A stretch of DNA of 30,583 bases from CALKZN01 sp050633585 (GTDB lineage: Bacteria > Pseudomonadota > Gammaproteobacteria > Arenicellales > Arenicellaceae), in the NCBI GenBank assembly GCA_050633585.1, contig JBOEGT010000052.1, forward strand, positions 1-30,583. Direction: 5' to 3'. Position 1 is the first letter of the stretch. Each line of letters opens with the position of its first letter. The notes beneath the pieces were generated by a model. The model saw only the letters and a list, made by a program, of their open reading frames with translations, made no database searches and was not told the origin of the DNA. A program made the position numbers and the translations under genes. Positions 8,065-17,330 of the stretch are shown here, one piece after another.

Positions 8065-9307
8065 TGTTATCTCCTAGACTAGGCACAGCAAAACGGTATT
8101 TAGCCACCACTCGTCCACCTTGAGAGTCTGAAGATAGCAACTTAAACTGTAAGGTATTTTTTTGAGTTAATTTCTCTGCAAACCCATCCAATATTTCAAA
8201 GTTTTCCATTGTTAGCACGACATCTAATGCAGATTCACGGTAATGCAATTCTCTGACTTTGATGGTATTCCTAGGCAATGCTACAACTACTTCATTTAAC
8301 AAATGCAAAAACTCTTGGGATCCTTTCGCGTTCCCTTTTAGCACGCTTAATTCACGTTGGAACTGTAATTTAGCGTCCACAATCCTTTGTACTTGTGGAA
8401 AATGCTTTTCAAAAATTTCCGTGATTCTGTCGTCTAAATTTTGATTATGCTGTGACAACAAATAACTTTGATAGGTGCTAGCGCCTATGAAACTCACCAT
8501 TGATAAAACCAGTAATAACCCACTGATAATTAACCAAGGTTTAACTTTTTCAGCCGTTTTTTTCGCCTGATTTTCAGAATACAGTAAAAACGGAGATCTA
8601 TCAGAAACCTCGGTGTCCGTCACACAGATTGATAGATTATTTGCCACTAATTTATCATTAAATTCAATCGCTGCATTCAAATTATCTTGTTGGGATAACT
8701 GAGTAAAGATTGATTCGTCATTGCATATGAGCCTAGCACCTTGTGCATCAAACTCATCCAACCAGAATTCCAGCTCACCTCGATCTAGTACCACACCCGT
8801 CTCTAATTCGCCCTTTCGTTGACGAATGAGTAACCTAGAATCTTCTGACTGTTTGAATATGAGTGCTGCAGCGTCCTGCTCCAAAGGTAATAGGCCAAAA
8901 TCAGGAACCAGTTCATCCACACTGATATGATGCGTTTCTAGTTCTTGAAGAAACGATTGCCATAAGGGTTTTGCAATCACAGCAACAGTCGACACTGCGT
9001 TAGGTTTCCAGTTTAACAAAATAAATTCAAGCTCATTAATCGGAGCCGCTAACTGATCCTCCAATGCGTATGGTAATGCCTGTAGTGCTTGCTTACGAGA
9101 TCGAATAGGAAGGTGCAGTTCATAAAGACTCACCATTTCTCCTGGAATGATAGCGACTAAACGCTGAAAACTCTCGCTGAGGTTCTGCAGTTCTCCAAGC
9201 TCCGCCAAAACCCCCGATTTTAATAATGGAGAAGGGACTTTTTTAGCTTCATGACTCACAATAAAGTAATCGTGAGGCGCTGTTAGAGAAAAATATAAGG
9301 TGTCCAT
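8057..9307 (-). CDS. gspL: Type II secretion protein GspL
   Basis: GspL links the cytoplasmic ATPase GspE to the inner-membrane platform. The 416-residue protein has the expected order: a cytoplasmic actin-like region (residues 1 to about 250, with LPYALEDQLAAPINELEF, the motif that marks this family), one membrane helix at about 257-276 (PWLIISGLLLVLSMVSFIGA), and a periplasmic ferredoxin-like domain. One base separates its ATG from the gspK stop codon, and its end overlaps gspM. Assignment is by family pattern and operon position together; each alone would be convincing. Confidence 0.93.
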   Translation of the reverse strand: MDTLYFSLTAPHDYFIVSHEAKKVPSPLLKSGVLAELGELQNLSESFQRLVAIIPGEMVSLYELHLPIRSRKQALQALPYALEDQLAAPINELEFILLNWKPNAVSTVAVIAKPLWQSFLQELETHHISVDELVPDFGLLPLEQDAAALIFKQSEDSRLLIRQRKGELETGVVLDRGELEFWLDEFDAQGARLICNDESIFTQLSQQDNLNAAIEFNDKLVANNLSICVTDTEVSDRSPFLLYSENQAKKTAEKVKPWLIISGLLLVLSMVSFIGASTYQSYLLSQHNQNLDDRITEIFEKHFPQVQRIVDAKLQFQRELSVLKGNAKGSQEFLHLLNEVVVALPRNTIKVRELHYRESALDVVLTMENFEILDGFAEKLTQKNTLQFKLLSSDSQGGRVVAKYRFAVPSLGDNNE

Positions 9308-9308
9308 A

Positions 9309-10271
9309 TTAAGTACTGCGTTTCCGGTATATAAACGTAAATTCTAGCTTATCGTCAATCACTTCACGTTGAATACCCGAAAAGTATGTTTTTTTATTCT
9401 TTTCAGATGCTGTCGTGACTTTTAATTCAAAATAGTTACTTTTCACATCTATTATAGGCTGTAGACTGGTGCCCGTCCCTGCAAATTCAGGCAATTGAAT
9501 AATTTCTTCCACAGAATCAAAACCCGATTGGCGTTGTCCCAAAAAAGATTCGGCTGAGCCCGGGTTAGTTAGCAAGGCTTGTAACACTGGAAGTGTTGCG
9601 GTATTCACATTAATTTTAAGGTCATTTTTATCAATCACAGTAACATGAGGTAACAAAACTTTGTAAATCTCAGGAGTGACACCTTTTACCAACAATAGCT
9701 CTTCAACCGATCTCATGCGTTGGTTGGCCGCCCTTCTTGCCGGCACTTCGGACATATAAGTTTGATCTTCCGCGCCATTTATTCCTGCTGGATTTTGATC
9801 ACTATCAATCCAATCAACAATCGCATCCGTGATCGTTGGAGGAATATCTAGCGCTTGTAATAATCTATTAAAGATCAAATACCACTGTCCTGTTTTACCA
9901 CCTTCTAAATTATTGACATTAAACCGCCCCTGAAGATCAGTCACTTGGCTTTCAAGCCGTAAACCTCCGACATCTTTTGATAGTCCTTCTTGAGACCAAA
10001 ATTCATCTAAAAAGTCAATTTGGTATGATTCTTTTATGGACTTGCCATCCAATGCTTCTTTCGTCAGGCTAGCAATCGCCCATGATTCCACATAACTATT
10101 TTCTAAATACGCTGATTCATTCACACTCTGCAAACTTGTTTGCCGAATCACAAGATATTGAGACTCCAACATATAGGCAATGATCGTCACTAAAAAAGCA
10201 AGCAATAGCATCACAGAGATTAATGCAACACCTCTAGTATGAAATATACTTCGTAAGGAGTACCTGTTCAT
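9309..10271 (-). CDS. gspK: Type II secretion minor pseudopilin GspK
   Basis: GspK is the large minor pseudopilin that caps the GspI-J-K tip complex of the pseudopilus. The prepilin cleavage site is TRG followed by VALISVMLLLA (after Gly14). Position +5 is Ser rather than Glu, which is normal for GspK and sets it apart from the other pseudopilins. At 320 residues it has the usual large size. It contains the family stretches VTDLQGRFNVNNL and AIVDWIDSDQNPAGINGAED, the latter providing calcium-binding-type acidic residues, followed by helix-hairpin-helix-like segments. Its ATG overlaps the gspJ TGA (ATGA), so the two are translationally coupled. Confidence 0.95.
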   Translation of the reverse strand: MNRYSLRSIFHTRGVALISVMLLLAFLVTIIAYMLESQYLVIRQTSLQSVNESAYLENSYVESWAIASLTKEALDGKSIKESYQIDFLDEFWSQEGLSKDVGGLRLESQVTDLQGRFNVNNLEGGKTGQWYLIFNRLLQALDIPPTITDAIVDWIDSDQNPAGINGAEDQTYMSEVPARRAANQRMRSVEELLLVKGVTPEIYKVLLPHVTVIDKNDLKINVNTATLPVLQALLTNPGSAESFLGQRQSGFDSVEEIIQLPEFAGTGTSLQPIIDVKSNYFELKVTTASEKNKKTYFSGIQREVIDDKLEFTFIYRKRST

Positions 10272-10933
10272 GAAACACTCTTGTTCACGCTTGACGCCAT
10301 ATCAAATAACCAACGATAACGGCTATCGTCATTCATCAACACTTCGATTTCGATCGCTAAAGGCAAACCGGTATTCTCTTCAGGCCAACCTCGACTTCGT
10401 TTGACGCTCTTTTGAGAAACTTTGGAACCACTTTCTTCGCTGTCAACGCTATGGGTATAAATATTAACTTCTGCCACATCAGTTAACAGTACTCTGCCTG
10501 ATTTATCATTCCCCTCGACACGATCTAAACTGCCGAATTGCTTCCTCAACAGGCGGTTGTCACGTAATTCCCATGCTATGCGTTTAATACTAACGGTTGA
10601 ATCTGCGCTCGGATACTGCGCAGTGATACGCATAATTTCACCGTTTTTCTCAACCTGAAGCGCTTGTTCTTGGTCACCCAATTCATCACGAACACTGCGA
10701 GCTAATGCATAACGGATATCATTTTTAAATAAACTATAAACACGTTGCATCGACACGATTTGCTGCCGCTTTACCTCTATCGTTTGTTTACCAGAAACGA
10801 TGCCATTAATGGCGGCATAACTCACAGCGGCTATAATCGTGAATATACTAATAGCCACGATCACCTCCAACAAGGTAAAGCCATCACCCTTAACAGCATT
10901 CGACCTATTAGCGAGATTATCCCTTATTAGCAT
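10268..10933 (-). CDS. gspJ: Type II secretion minor pseudopilin GspJ
   Basis: GspJ is a minor pseudopilin and part of the tip complex with GspI and GspK. The prepilin peptidase site is GDG followed by FTLLEVIVAISIFTII (after Gly18), with Glu at +5. The 221-residue protein carries the family's ALARSVRDELGDQEQAL region after the N-terminal helix. Its ATG shares one base with the gspI TAA, and its own stop overlaps the gspK start. The leader is longer than in GspG or GspH, which is common for this component. Confidence 0.93.
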   Translation of the reverse strand: MLIRDNLANRSNAVKGDGFTLLEVIVAISIFTIIAAVSYAAINGIVSGKQTIEVKRQQIVSMQRVYSLFKNDIRYALARSVRDELGDQEQALQVEKNGEIMRITAQYPSADSTVSIKRIAWELRDNRLLRKQFGSLDRVEGNDKSGRVLLTDVAEVNIYTHSVDSEESGSKVSQKSVKRSRGWPEENTGLPLAIEIEVLMNDDSRYRWLFDMASSVNKSVS

Positions 10934-11385
10934 TAAAGCGCACCTAGATCATAAGCGAGTGGAATAAGGTAAAAACTTTGTTCAAAAACACAGGCATTCT
11001 TCGCACTATCTAGGCAAACTTCAACGTTCGTTTCAACCATGTTTGTGACATCACTTAGTTTGCTTGTATCAAACACATGCCATTCACGTGCACCCATGGT
11101 TAGGGTTGATGAGTTGTTAGACAACAAAGCTTGTGGAGACTCCACTTGAAATTGTTCAAGCCTTCGCTCAACTAGTCGATTAGAAACAATCCATTGAGAC
11201 ACTGCTCTTTCTTCCAGCTTAGCGATATTGACTCCCATGCTATTCACAACACCCACTGCCGCCGAAATACCCACAGCGACCACTGCCAAGGCTGCCATGA
11301 CTTCAATTAAGGTGAAACCCTTATTTGTTGATCTCTTTTGGCGACAGTGATGAAAGTGACGCATCGTATTTCTTGATTTATTCAC
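10933..11385 (-). CDS. gspI: Type II secretion minor pseudopilin GspI
   Basis: GspI is the minor pseudopilin that nucleates the pseudopilus tip. The cleavage site NKG is followed by FTLIEVMAALAVVAVG, with Glu at +5. The mature protein is short (about 127 residues) and contains QWIVSNRLVERRLE, the conserved region seen in GspI proteins. Two cysteines near the C-terminus (VCLDSAKNACVF) could pair. The start is uncertain. The listed GTG at 11385 gives a 23-residue leader; the in-frame ATG eight codons in (11364-11362) gives a 16-residue leader and is just as plausible. Neither has a strong ribosome binding site. Five bases separate the GTG from the gspH stop. Confidence 0.9.
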   Translation of the reverse strand: MNKSRNTMRHFHHCRQKRSTNKGFTLIEVMAALAVVAVGISAAVGVVNSMGVNIAKLEERAVSQWIVSNRLVERRLEQFQVESPQALLSNNSSTLTMGAREWHVFDTSKLSDVTNMVETNVEVCLDSAKNACVFEQSFYLIPLAYDLGAL

Positions 11386-11390
11386 AATAT

Positions 11391-11951
11391 TTAGTCGATG
11401 GAAACTAATTCAACGGAAAGTTGCTCATCTCCGTATGAATCTTCTTCAAATGATACTAGCCAATGCGGCTTTTCATCTAATAAACGATGATTACGATTAT
11501 TTTTTTCTCCAATCCTTAACTCAAAAACATTAACACTGCCATCACTGCTAACAACAACGTTGTCACTAGCCTGATCAATCGCATTTAAAGTGAGGTTCTC
11601 GCTTTGTGCCAATGGAGTCAGTAACAATGCTAGATTAGGGTCAATGGTGCGTTTCAAATATGGCTGGACATCTAAATCCTGCCACTGGCTACTCTGAAGT
11701 TGTTGAAAAAAATAGCTATATTCATCATTCGTTTGTTCAAAAACAATGCGATGGCTATAGCCTGTGATAATACTTTCATCCATTAATAAATTAAGTTTAT
11801 CAACAAATTGTTTCGCCTCGGCCTCCATGGCTATATTCTGACCAGATCCTAATTTTAGCAAACCAACCGCCGCAATGGTTGCAATCAAAAAAACCACAAC
11901 CATCACCTCTAATAAGGAAAAACCTGATGACGGTAGCTGTTTGCTGAACAT
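11391..11951 (-). CDS. gspH: Type II secretion minor pseudopilin GspH
   Basis: GspH is the minor pseudopilin thought to join the tip complex to the GspG filament. The cleavage site SSG is followed by FSLLEVMVVVFLIATIAA (after Gly10), with Glu at +5. The 186-residue length fits the family. The mature region contains AKQFVDKLNLLMDESIITGY and later SYFFQQLQSSQWQ, matching the usual GspH layout of an N-terminal helix followed by a beta-rich domain. It lies between gspG (29-base gap) and gspI (5-base gap). Confidence 0.92.
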   Translation of the reverse strand: MFSKQLPSSGFSLLEVMVVVFLIATIAAVGLLKLGSGQNIAMEAEAKQFVDKLNLLMDESIITGYSHRIVFEQTNDEYSYFFQQLQSSQWQDLDVQPYLKRTIDPNLALLLTPLAQSENLTLNAIDQASDNVVVSSDGSVNVFELRIGEKNNRNHRLLDEKPHWLVSFEEDSYGDEQLSVELVSID

Positions 11952-11980
11952 AATCTATGTTTGCAATATAAATTGCGTCC

Positions 11981-12418
11981 TTAATCAGACAAGTTCCAAT
12001 TACCAATATCTTGCGCAGAACCTGTTCCACCTTTCTTACCATCAGAACCATGCGACCAAATATCAAAATCTTCCGAGTTATTACCCGGCTGCAAATATAA
12101 ATAAGGGTTACCCCATGGGTCCTTTGGAAGCCTAGTCACGTAGGCCGAACGCCAGTTTTTGGCTTCAGGAGTGCCTGACGGCTTATTGACAAGAGATTCT
12201 AAACCCTGACTGGTATTTGGAAAGTTGAAATTATCCAATTTATACATGGTTAGCGCACCAGATAGCATCTGGATATCAATTTTCGCTTTTTGAATTTGTG
12301 CCTGTTCCTGTTTACCAAGTACTTTGGGTACGACAAGCGTCACCAACAACCCTAAAATCACCACAACGGCCATCACTTCAATTAATGTAAAGCCCGACTG
12401 TCTGCCCTTACTGTTCAT
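11981..12418 (-). CDS. gspG: Type II secretion major pseudopilin GspG
   Basis: GspG is the main subunit of the pseudopilus that pushes substrates through the secretin. The leader peptide of nine residues ends QSG, followed by FTLIEVMAVVVILGLLVTL. The mature part contains the family's TMYKLDNFNFPNTSQGLESL, a PWGNPYLYLQPG segment, and a calcium-site C-terminus (DIWSHGSDGKKGGTGSAQDI, then GNW). At 145 residues it matches known GspG. Being the major pseudopilin, it needs the most protein, and its position after gspF within the operon is standard. A prepilin peptidase to mature it is not in this window. Confidence 0.97.
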   Translation of the reverse strand: MNSKGRQSGFTLIEVMAVVVILGLLVTLVVPKVLGKQEQAQIQKAKIDIQMLSGALTMYKLDNFNFPNTSQGLESLVNKPSGTPEAKNWRSAYVTRLPKDPWGNPYLYLQPGNNSEDFDIWSHGSDGKKGGTGSAQDIGNWNLSD

Positions 12419-12430
12419 TCTTATTTAACC

Positions 12431-13663
12431 TCAATTTATCAATGTATTCATATCAAATACGGGAAGCAAGATCGCTAACACTATCAACATGACTAACCCC
12501 CCCATTATTAAGATAATCATCGGTTCAAACAACCCCATGATGACTGCTAATCTATTTTTTACACCTGTTTCTAAGGCATTTGCTGCTTTATCAAGCATTT
12601 CACCTAAACGCCCACTCGCCTCTCCACTGGCAATCATTTGAGATAATAATGGTGAAAATAGATTGTGCCTCATTAATGCTCTGTGAATACTCGAACCTTC
12701 AGACACATCGGCAGCAGATTGCTGCAACTCTAGACGAAGCACAGCATTACTCAATACCCCTTCCGCAGAGCGCATTGCCGTTAACAATGGCACACCACTT
12801 TGAATCATAATCGCCAATGTTCTCGCCAAACGAGCAGAGTTTACTTCTCTAGATAACCGTCTTGTCATGGGAAAACGCAGGATATTATTATCCAACCATA
12901 AACGAGGAATAGGTTTTTTAAATAACGCAATCAAACCAAAGGTTATCGCCACAATCGCAATGGCCAACACACTGAAATGCGCTTTCAAAAAGTCACCTAA
13001 AGCAATCATAATACGTGTTAGCAGCGGCAATGTTTGATTTGCACCTTCAAAGACAACCACCACTTTGGGAACCACGAAGGTTAATAACGCCATGACGATA
13101 ATAATTGACACCGTGGTTAAAATAATAGGATATATCAACGCGATGCTTAAACGTTGCTGTAAATTTTGCCGTTCTTCCAAATAATTGGCTAAATTATCCA
13201 TCACCACTGCTAAATTCCCCGAGTGCTCACCAGCCGATACCGCTGCGCGGTATATCTCAGGAAATGACCTTGGGTATTCTTCAATTGCATTCACGAGCGA
13301 ATACCCTTCTAAAATTTTAGAGCGAATACCCGAGAGAACGGACTTTGTTTTATGTTTTTCCGCTTGAGCAATCAGCACGCTTAAGCATTCTTCAACATTT
13401 AAACCAGAGTCTAGTAGCGTCGCAAATTGACGTGTTATCAACGACAAATCAGTCGTATTCAATTTCAACCTTCGAGCGGATCTCAAGGATTTGTTTTGCC
13501 CCGTACTTGTCGGTTTTGCATCGCCCTGCACTGGCGTCACTTGCAGAGGAATCAACGATTGTTCTCTTAACAACTGACGAGCATGTTTGGCAGAGTCTGC
13601 GTCTAAGAAACCTTTGAGGTTCTTACCGTTGGCATCAATTCCCTTATATTCAAATGCTGGCAT
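12431..13663 (-). CDS. gspF: Type II secretion inner-membrane platform protein GspF
   Basis: GspF is the polytopic inner-membrane protein at the centre of the T2SS, related to PilC. At 410 residues it shows two repeated cytoplasmic helical domains. The first contains TRQFATLLDSGLNVEECL and the second LARTLAIMIQSGVPLLTAMR, both diagnostic. Membrane helices are at about 170-200, 220-250 and the C-terminus (PMIILIMGGLVMLIVLAILL). The N-terminus MPAFEYKGIDANGKNLKG is also typical of the family. Twelve bases separate it from gspG and 23 from gspE. Confidence 0.96.
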   Translation of the reverse strand: MPAFEYKGIDANGKNLKGFLDADSAKHARQLLREQSLIPLQVTPVQGDAKPTSTGQNKSLRSARRLKLNTTDLSLITRQFATLLDSGLNVEECLSVLIAQAEKHKTKSVLSGIRSKILEGYSLVNAIEEYPRSFPEIYRAAVSAGEHSGNLAVVMDNLANYLEERQNLQQRLSIALIYPIILTTVSIIIVMALLTFVVPKVVVVFEGANQTLPLLTRIMIALGDFLKAHFSVLAIAIVAITFGLIALFKKPIPRLWLDNNILRFPMTRRLSREVNSARLARTLAIMIQSGVPLLTAMRSAEGVLSNAVLRLELQQSAADVSEGSSIHRALMRHNLFSPLLSQMIASGEASGRLGEMLDKAANALETGVKNRLAVIMGLFEPMIILIMGGLVMLIVLAILLPVFDMNTLIN

Positions 13664-13686
13664 GATTTATACTCTTGCCACCAGCA

Positions 13687-15174
13687 TCATAGCGACGTCA
13701 CTCGCGTCACTTCGTCAATGGTCGTTTTACCCTCCAAAATAAGGCGAATACCATCATCAGATAAACTTTTTGCAGACTTCCTCGCTTGTTTTAACAATAC
13801 CTCTTCTGATGCACCGTCATGAATTAAGTTTCTCAATTTTTCGCCAAAATGAATTAATTCATAGATACCGATTCGACCGCTGTAACCTAAATGGTCGCAG
13901 CGTTCACATCCGGTTGCTTGTTTCAACAAAATATCCTTTTTTACATCTTCAAGGCCCAGCATTTTTTTCTGTTCTGAGGTGGCTACTTCCTCCACCGCAC
14001 ACTCACACAATTTGCGCACTAAACGTTGCGATAAAACACCAATCACAGTGGACGAAATCAGAAAAGGCTCAATTCCCATATCAATCAACCGAGTCACAGC
14101 GCCAATCGCTGAATTAGTATGCAACGTAGACAATACCAAATGTCCCGTTAAACTCGATTGCACCGCAATTTCCGCTGTTTCTAAATCTCGAATTTCACCA
14201 ATTAAAATAACATCAGGATCTTGGCGCAAAATAGACCGTAAACCACTGGCAAACGTTAACCCCGCTTTATTATTCACCTGCGTCTGGCTAATGCCTTCCA
14301 AATCATATTCAACAGGGTCTTCAACGGTCAACACATTTAATTTATCACGATCTAACTCCGCAAGGCCCGAGTACAAGCTTGTGGTTTTACCCGACCCTGT
14401 CGGTCCTGTGACCAAAAATATGCCATGCGCACTATTAATTGCCGACCGAAAGCCCGATAAGATATCCTCATTCATACCCAAAGAACTTAAATTGAACTTA
14501 GCCGCTGTTTTATCTAGTAAGCGCAACACAACGCGCTCACCGTGCTGAGACGGCAGCGTTGAGAGTCGAATATCAACTGAGTGGTCTGCTATACGAATTG
14601 AGATACGCCCATCTTGCGGCAAACGTTTCTCAGCAATATCTAAGTTAGCCATCACCTTCAAGCGCGAGACCAACGCAGTATGCAGCTCTCTTTTGGAATC
14701 AAGCACATTGCGCAAAACGCCATCAATACGAAAACGAACGACCGATTTCTTTTCATAAGCTTCGAAATGAATATCCGAGGCAGCATCGCGAATTGCTTGA
14801 CTAATTAACGCATTAATCAACTTAATAATCGGAGCGTCAGCCGAGTCCTCAAGCAAGTCTAAAGCTTCAGGAATTTCATCGGTCAACTTGCTCAGATCAA
14901 AAGATCCTTCAATGTCATCGGCTACCTGAAGCGCTTCAGAGCCATTGCTACCGTAGGCGTTTCTCAGCAAACTATCAAATTGGCTTTCATCCACCTGCGA
15001 GAAAAAAATAGCATCATCCAAGTGGCGCTTTAATTCCGTTATCAATGCCATTTTTGGCTTGCTATCGACAGCTACTTCATAGCCTTTCTCTCGATGAGAA
15101 ATGACTAATGCGCGATTAGACTTGGCAAAGCCATACGGTAATAAATGAGAAAAAGATGAATCAACCTTCAACAT
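13687..15174 (-). CDS. gspE: Type II secretion ATPase GspE
   Basis: GspE is the cytoplasmic hexameric ATPase that drives pseudopilus assembly. The 495-residue protein has Walker A GPTGSGKTT (257-265), an Asp box (LTVEDPVEY, near 282-290), Walker B DVILIGEIRD (321-330, Glu327) and a His box, STLHTN (349-354). The N2E linker carries AASDIHFEAYEKKSVVRFRI. The zinc-binding module is slightly unusual. The second pair is the expected CERC (Cys423, Cys426), but the first pair is CEC (Cys390, Cys392) where most family members have CxxC. The N1E domain that binds GspL is present but compact. Gaps are 20 bases to gspD and 23 to gspF. Confidence 0.97.
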   Translation of the reverse strand: MLKVDSSFSHLLPYGFAKSNRALVISHREKGYEVAVDSKPKMALITELKRHLDDAIFFSQVDESQFDSLLRNAYGSNGSEALQVADDIEGSFDLSKLTDEIPEALDLLEDSADAPIIKLINALISQAIRDAASDIHFEAYEKKSVVRFRIDGVLRNVLDSKRELHTALVSRLKVMANLDIAEKRLPQDGRISIRIADHSVDIRLSTLPSQHGERVVLRLLDKTAAKFNLSSLGMNEDILSGFRSAINSAHGIFLVTGPTGSGKTTSLYSGLAELDRDKLNVLTVEDPVEYDLEGISQTQVNNKAGLTFASGLRSILRQDPDVILIGEIRDLETAEIAVQSSLTGHLVLSTLHTNSAIGAVTRLIDMGIEPFLISSTVIGVLSQRLVRKLCECAVEEVATSEQKKMLGLEDVKKDILLKQATGCERCDHLGYSGRIGIYELIHFGEKLRNLIHDGASEEVLLKQARKSAKSLSDDGIRLILEGKTTIDEVTRVTSL

Positions 15175-15194
15175 GATGAATCAACAGGAAACGC

Positions 15195-17282
15195 CTAAAA
15201 GCCTTTTTGGGTTTGATAGACATTTTCTGGCAACGCATAGCGCCAAATCGCTTCAATCAGCTCAGCGTTGTTATTAGATGATTCTTCAGCGGTGTCATTG
15301 CTTGATTTTTCAACGCCATTATCAACATCTAACGCGGCACCGCTATTAAACTCGGACAAGCGATCAACATCATCATATTTCAACAAACCTTCAGACCGAC
15401 TTAACTGTTTTTCACTTTGGTTACGAATATAATCATATTTTTCCCGAGTGTAGTCACTGATACTATTTTCAGCATCGACAATACGAGGCCTTAAAAACAC
15501 CATAAGATTGGTTTTCACAATTTGATCATTTCGACGTTTAAATAAATTGCCAAGAATTGGAATATCCCCTAATAATGGCACTTTCTCATCGGTCTCAAAA
15601 ACATCATCACGAATCAAGCCGCCGATCACAATTATTTTGCCACTTTCCGCTTGAACGGTGGCTGAAATACGCCGTTCATCGGTCACTAAATCTGATGCGC
15701 CTTGAACCAGTCTAGGGCTGACATTAGAAATTTCCTGTTCAACCACCATAGTCACTAAACCTTCAGTATTCACTCTCGGCGTCACGGTGAGTTTCAAACC
15801 AACATCACGGCGCTCAATTGTTTGGAAAGGATTGACAGAGGTGTTTGTCGTATTATTAGCATCGGTATTGGTTGTTGTCGTCGATTGATTAGTCGTAAAC
15901 TGACCGGTGATAAACGGCACTTGTTGTCCAACTACGATTTCGGCTTTTTCATTATCGATCGTCAATAAATTCGGTGTCGATAAAATATTCGTGTTGGAGT
16001 CACTACGCAGTGCATTCAAAACAAAACTCAGATCTGGCACCACGGCACCAACCGAATTTAACACTAACTCATTGACTATATTAAAACTAAAACCACTGCT
16101 GATATCAGAAAAGTTTGTGCCTGCTGTTCCACCACCACCCGAGTTAATATTGCCATTCCACTCAATACCTAAATCCGCCGCTTTATTCAAAGAGACTTCG
16201 GCTATTATCGCTTCAATAAAGACTTGCTTACGTCTCACATCTAATTTATCGATCACGGATTTCAATGCCAAGAAATCAACCGCATTGGCGTAGACAATCA
16301 ACGAGTTAGTTGCCTCATGGACTTGCACACTCAACGCATCCGTTGCATCTTTTGCAGTGGGTGAAATTTGTTTGCCTACCTCGGTCAAAATAGATGCCAT
16401 ATCTACAGCTTTGGCATAATTTAAATTCACCACGTGCACATCACGTGTTTTTGGCCTTTCTTTATCTAAGTTTTCAACGACAGCCGAAATGATGGCAAAA
16501 GCTTCATCCGAACCATTGATAATCAACGAGTTTGAAGACTCTTCCGCGTAAACGGTGGCTTTTTTTGAAGTCGCGCCATTCTCACCTTCGCTCACAACAT
16601 CACCAATCAGCGCCGAAATAGCTTCTCGAAGTTTAGATGCTTCGGCAAATTTCAGTGGGATTATGCGTATATTAAAATTCGTATCTTCTACATCTAAGTA
16701 ATTTAGTATGTTCAAGATCCGGCGTACATTCGCGGATGTGTCAGTGAATACTAAGGTACCAGAACGAGGATGAATAGCTACATGGCTTTCCGCCGGAATC
16801 AAAGGTCTAATCACTGGCAACACGTCAGCAGGTGTCGCATTCTTTAACTTATAAACTTGCGTCACCAAGTCATCAGGAATTTGAGAACCACTTTCTTGAT
16901 TGTAATTCGTGGGGAGTGGTAATTGCTTACCACTGGCGACTGGAACCACTTTTGTTAAATTTCCAACTGCCACGGCGGACAAGTTATGTACATCAAGCAC
17001 TGATAAAAACACATCATAAATTTGAGTTTCATCAAGTTCAGAGCCTGAATAAAGAGTGACTTTGGCTTTCACTCTAGGGTCAACAACAAAGTTTTTTCCT
17101 GTGACTTCAGACACAAGGTTAATCAACGCGTGAATATCTGTGTTTTGAAAGTTCAAAACAACGCCTTTATCGGTTTTTTCGAAACCTTCTTCTGTTGGTT
17201 GTTTACCCGACTGAGCATAGCTTGGCACTGTGAACACACAAGCAACACACATCAATATAACAATAAACCTATTCTTCATCAT
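15195..17282 (-). CDS. gspD: Type II secretion secretin GspD
   Basis: GspD forms the multimeric outer-membrane channel of the T2SS. The 695-residue precursor has a Sec signal peptide (cleavage probably after Ala23, SYA-QS). It is followed by N0 (VVLNFQNTDIHALINLVSEV), N1, N2 and N3 repeats of the NolW/KH type, the secretin core (about 340-600), and the signature VPLLGDIPILGNLFKRR (568-584). The gate region after VPFITG is extended by a Thr/Asn-rich stretch (about 461-484). The C-terminal 95 residues form an S-domain-like tail rich in Ser, Asn and acidic residues, the usual pilotin-binding region. Translation can start at either of two adjacent ATGs; no strong ribosome binding site is visible. 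Confidence 0.97.
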   Translation of the reverse strand: MMKNRFIVILMCVACVFTVPSYAQSGKQPTEEGFEKTDKGVVLNFQNTDIHALINLVSEVTGKNFVVDPRVKAKVTLYSGSELDETQIYDVFLSVLDVHNLSAVAVGNLTKVVPVASGKQLPLPTNYNQESGSQIPDDLVTQVYKLKNATPADVLPVIRPLIPAESHVAIHPRSGTLVFTDTSANVRRILNILNYLDVEDTNFNIRIIPLKFAEASKLREAISALIGDVVSEGENGATSKKATVYAEESSNSLIINGSDEAFAIISAVVENLDKERPKTRDVHVVNLNYAKAVDMASILTEVGKQISPTAKDATDALSVQVHEATNSLIVYANAVDFLALKSVIDKLDVRRKQVFIEAIIAEVSLNKAADLGIEWNGNINSGGGGTAGTNFSDISSGFSFNIVNELVLNSVGAVVPDLSFVLNALRSDSNTNILSTPNLLTIDNEKAEIVVGQQVPFITGQFTTNQSTTTTNTDANNTTNTSVNPFQTIERRDVGLKLTVTPRVNTEGLVTMVVEQEISNVSPRLVQGASDLVTDERRISATVQAESGKIIVIGGLIRDDVFETDEKVPLLGDIPILGNLFKRRNDQIVKTNLMVFLRPRIVDAENSISDYTREKYDYIRNQSEKQLSRSEGLLKYDDVDRLSEFNSGAALDVDNGVEKSSNDTAEESSNNNAELIEAIWRYALPENVYQTQKGF

Positions 17283-17330
17283 ATAACAATCAATTTAACC
17301 TTAGGCAAACGACATACGCCATAACCATGA

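Noticed and set aside
13979..14548. 189-codon open frame on the plus strand opposite gspE
   Set aside because: It is fully antisense to a strongly conserved ATPase gene, has no recognisable domain, and its composition follows from the gspE codons.
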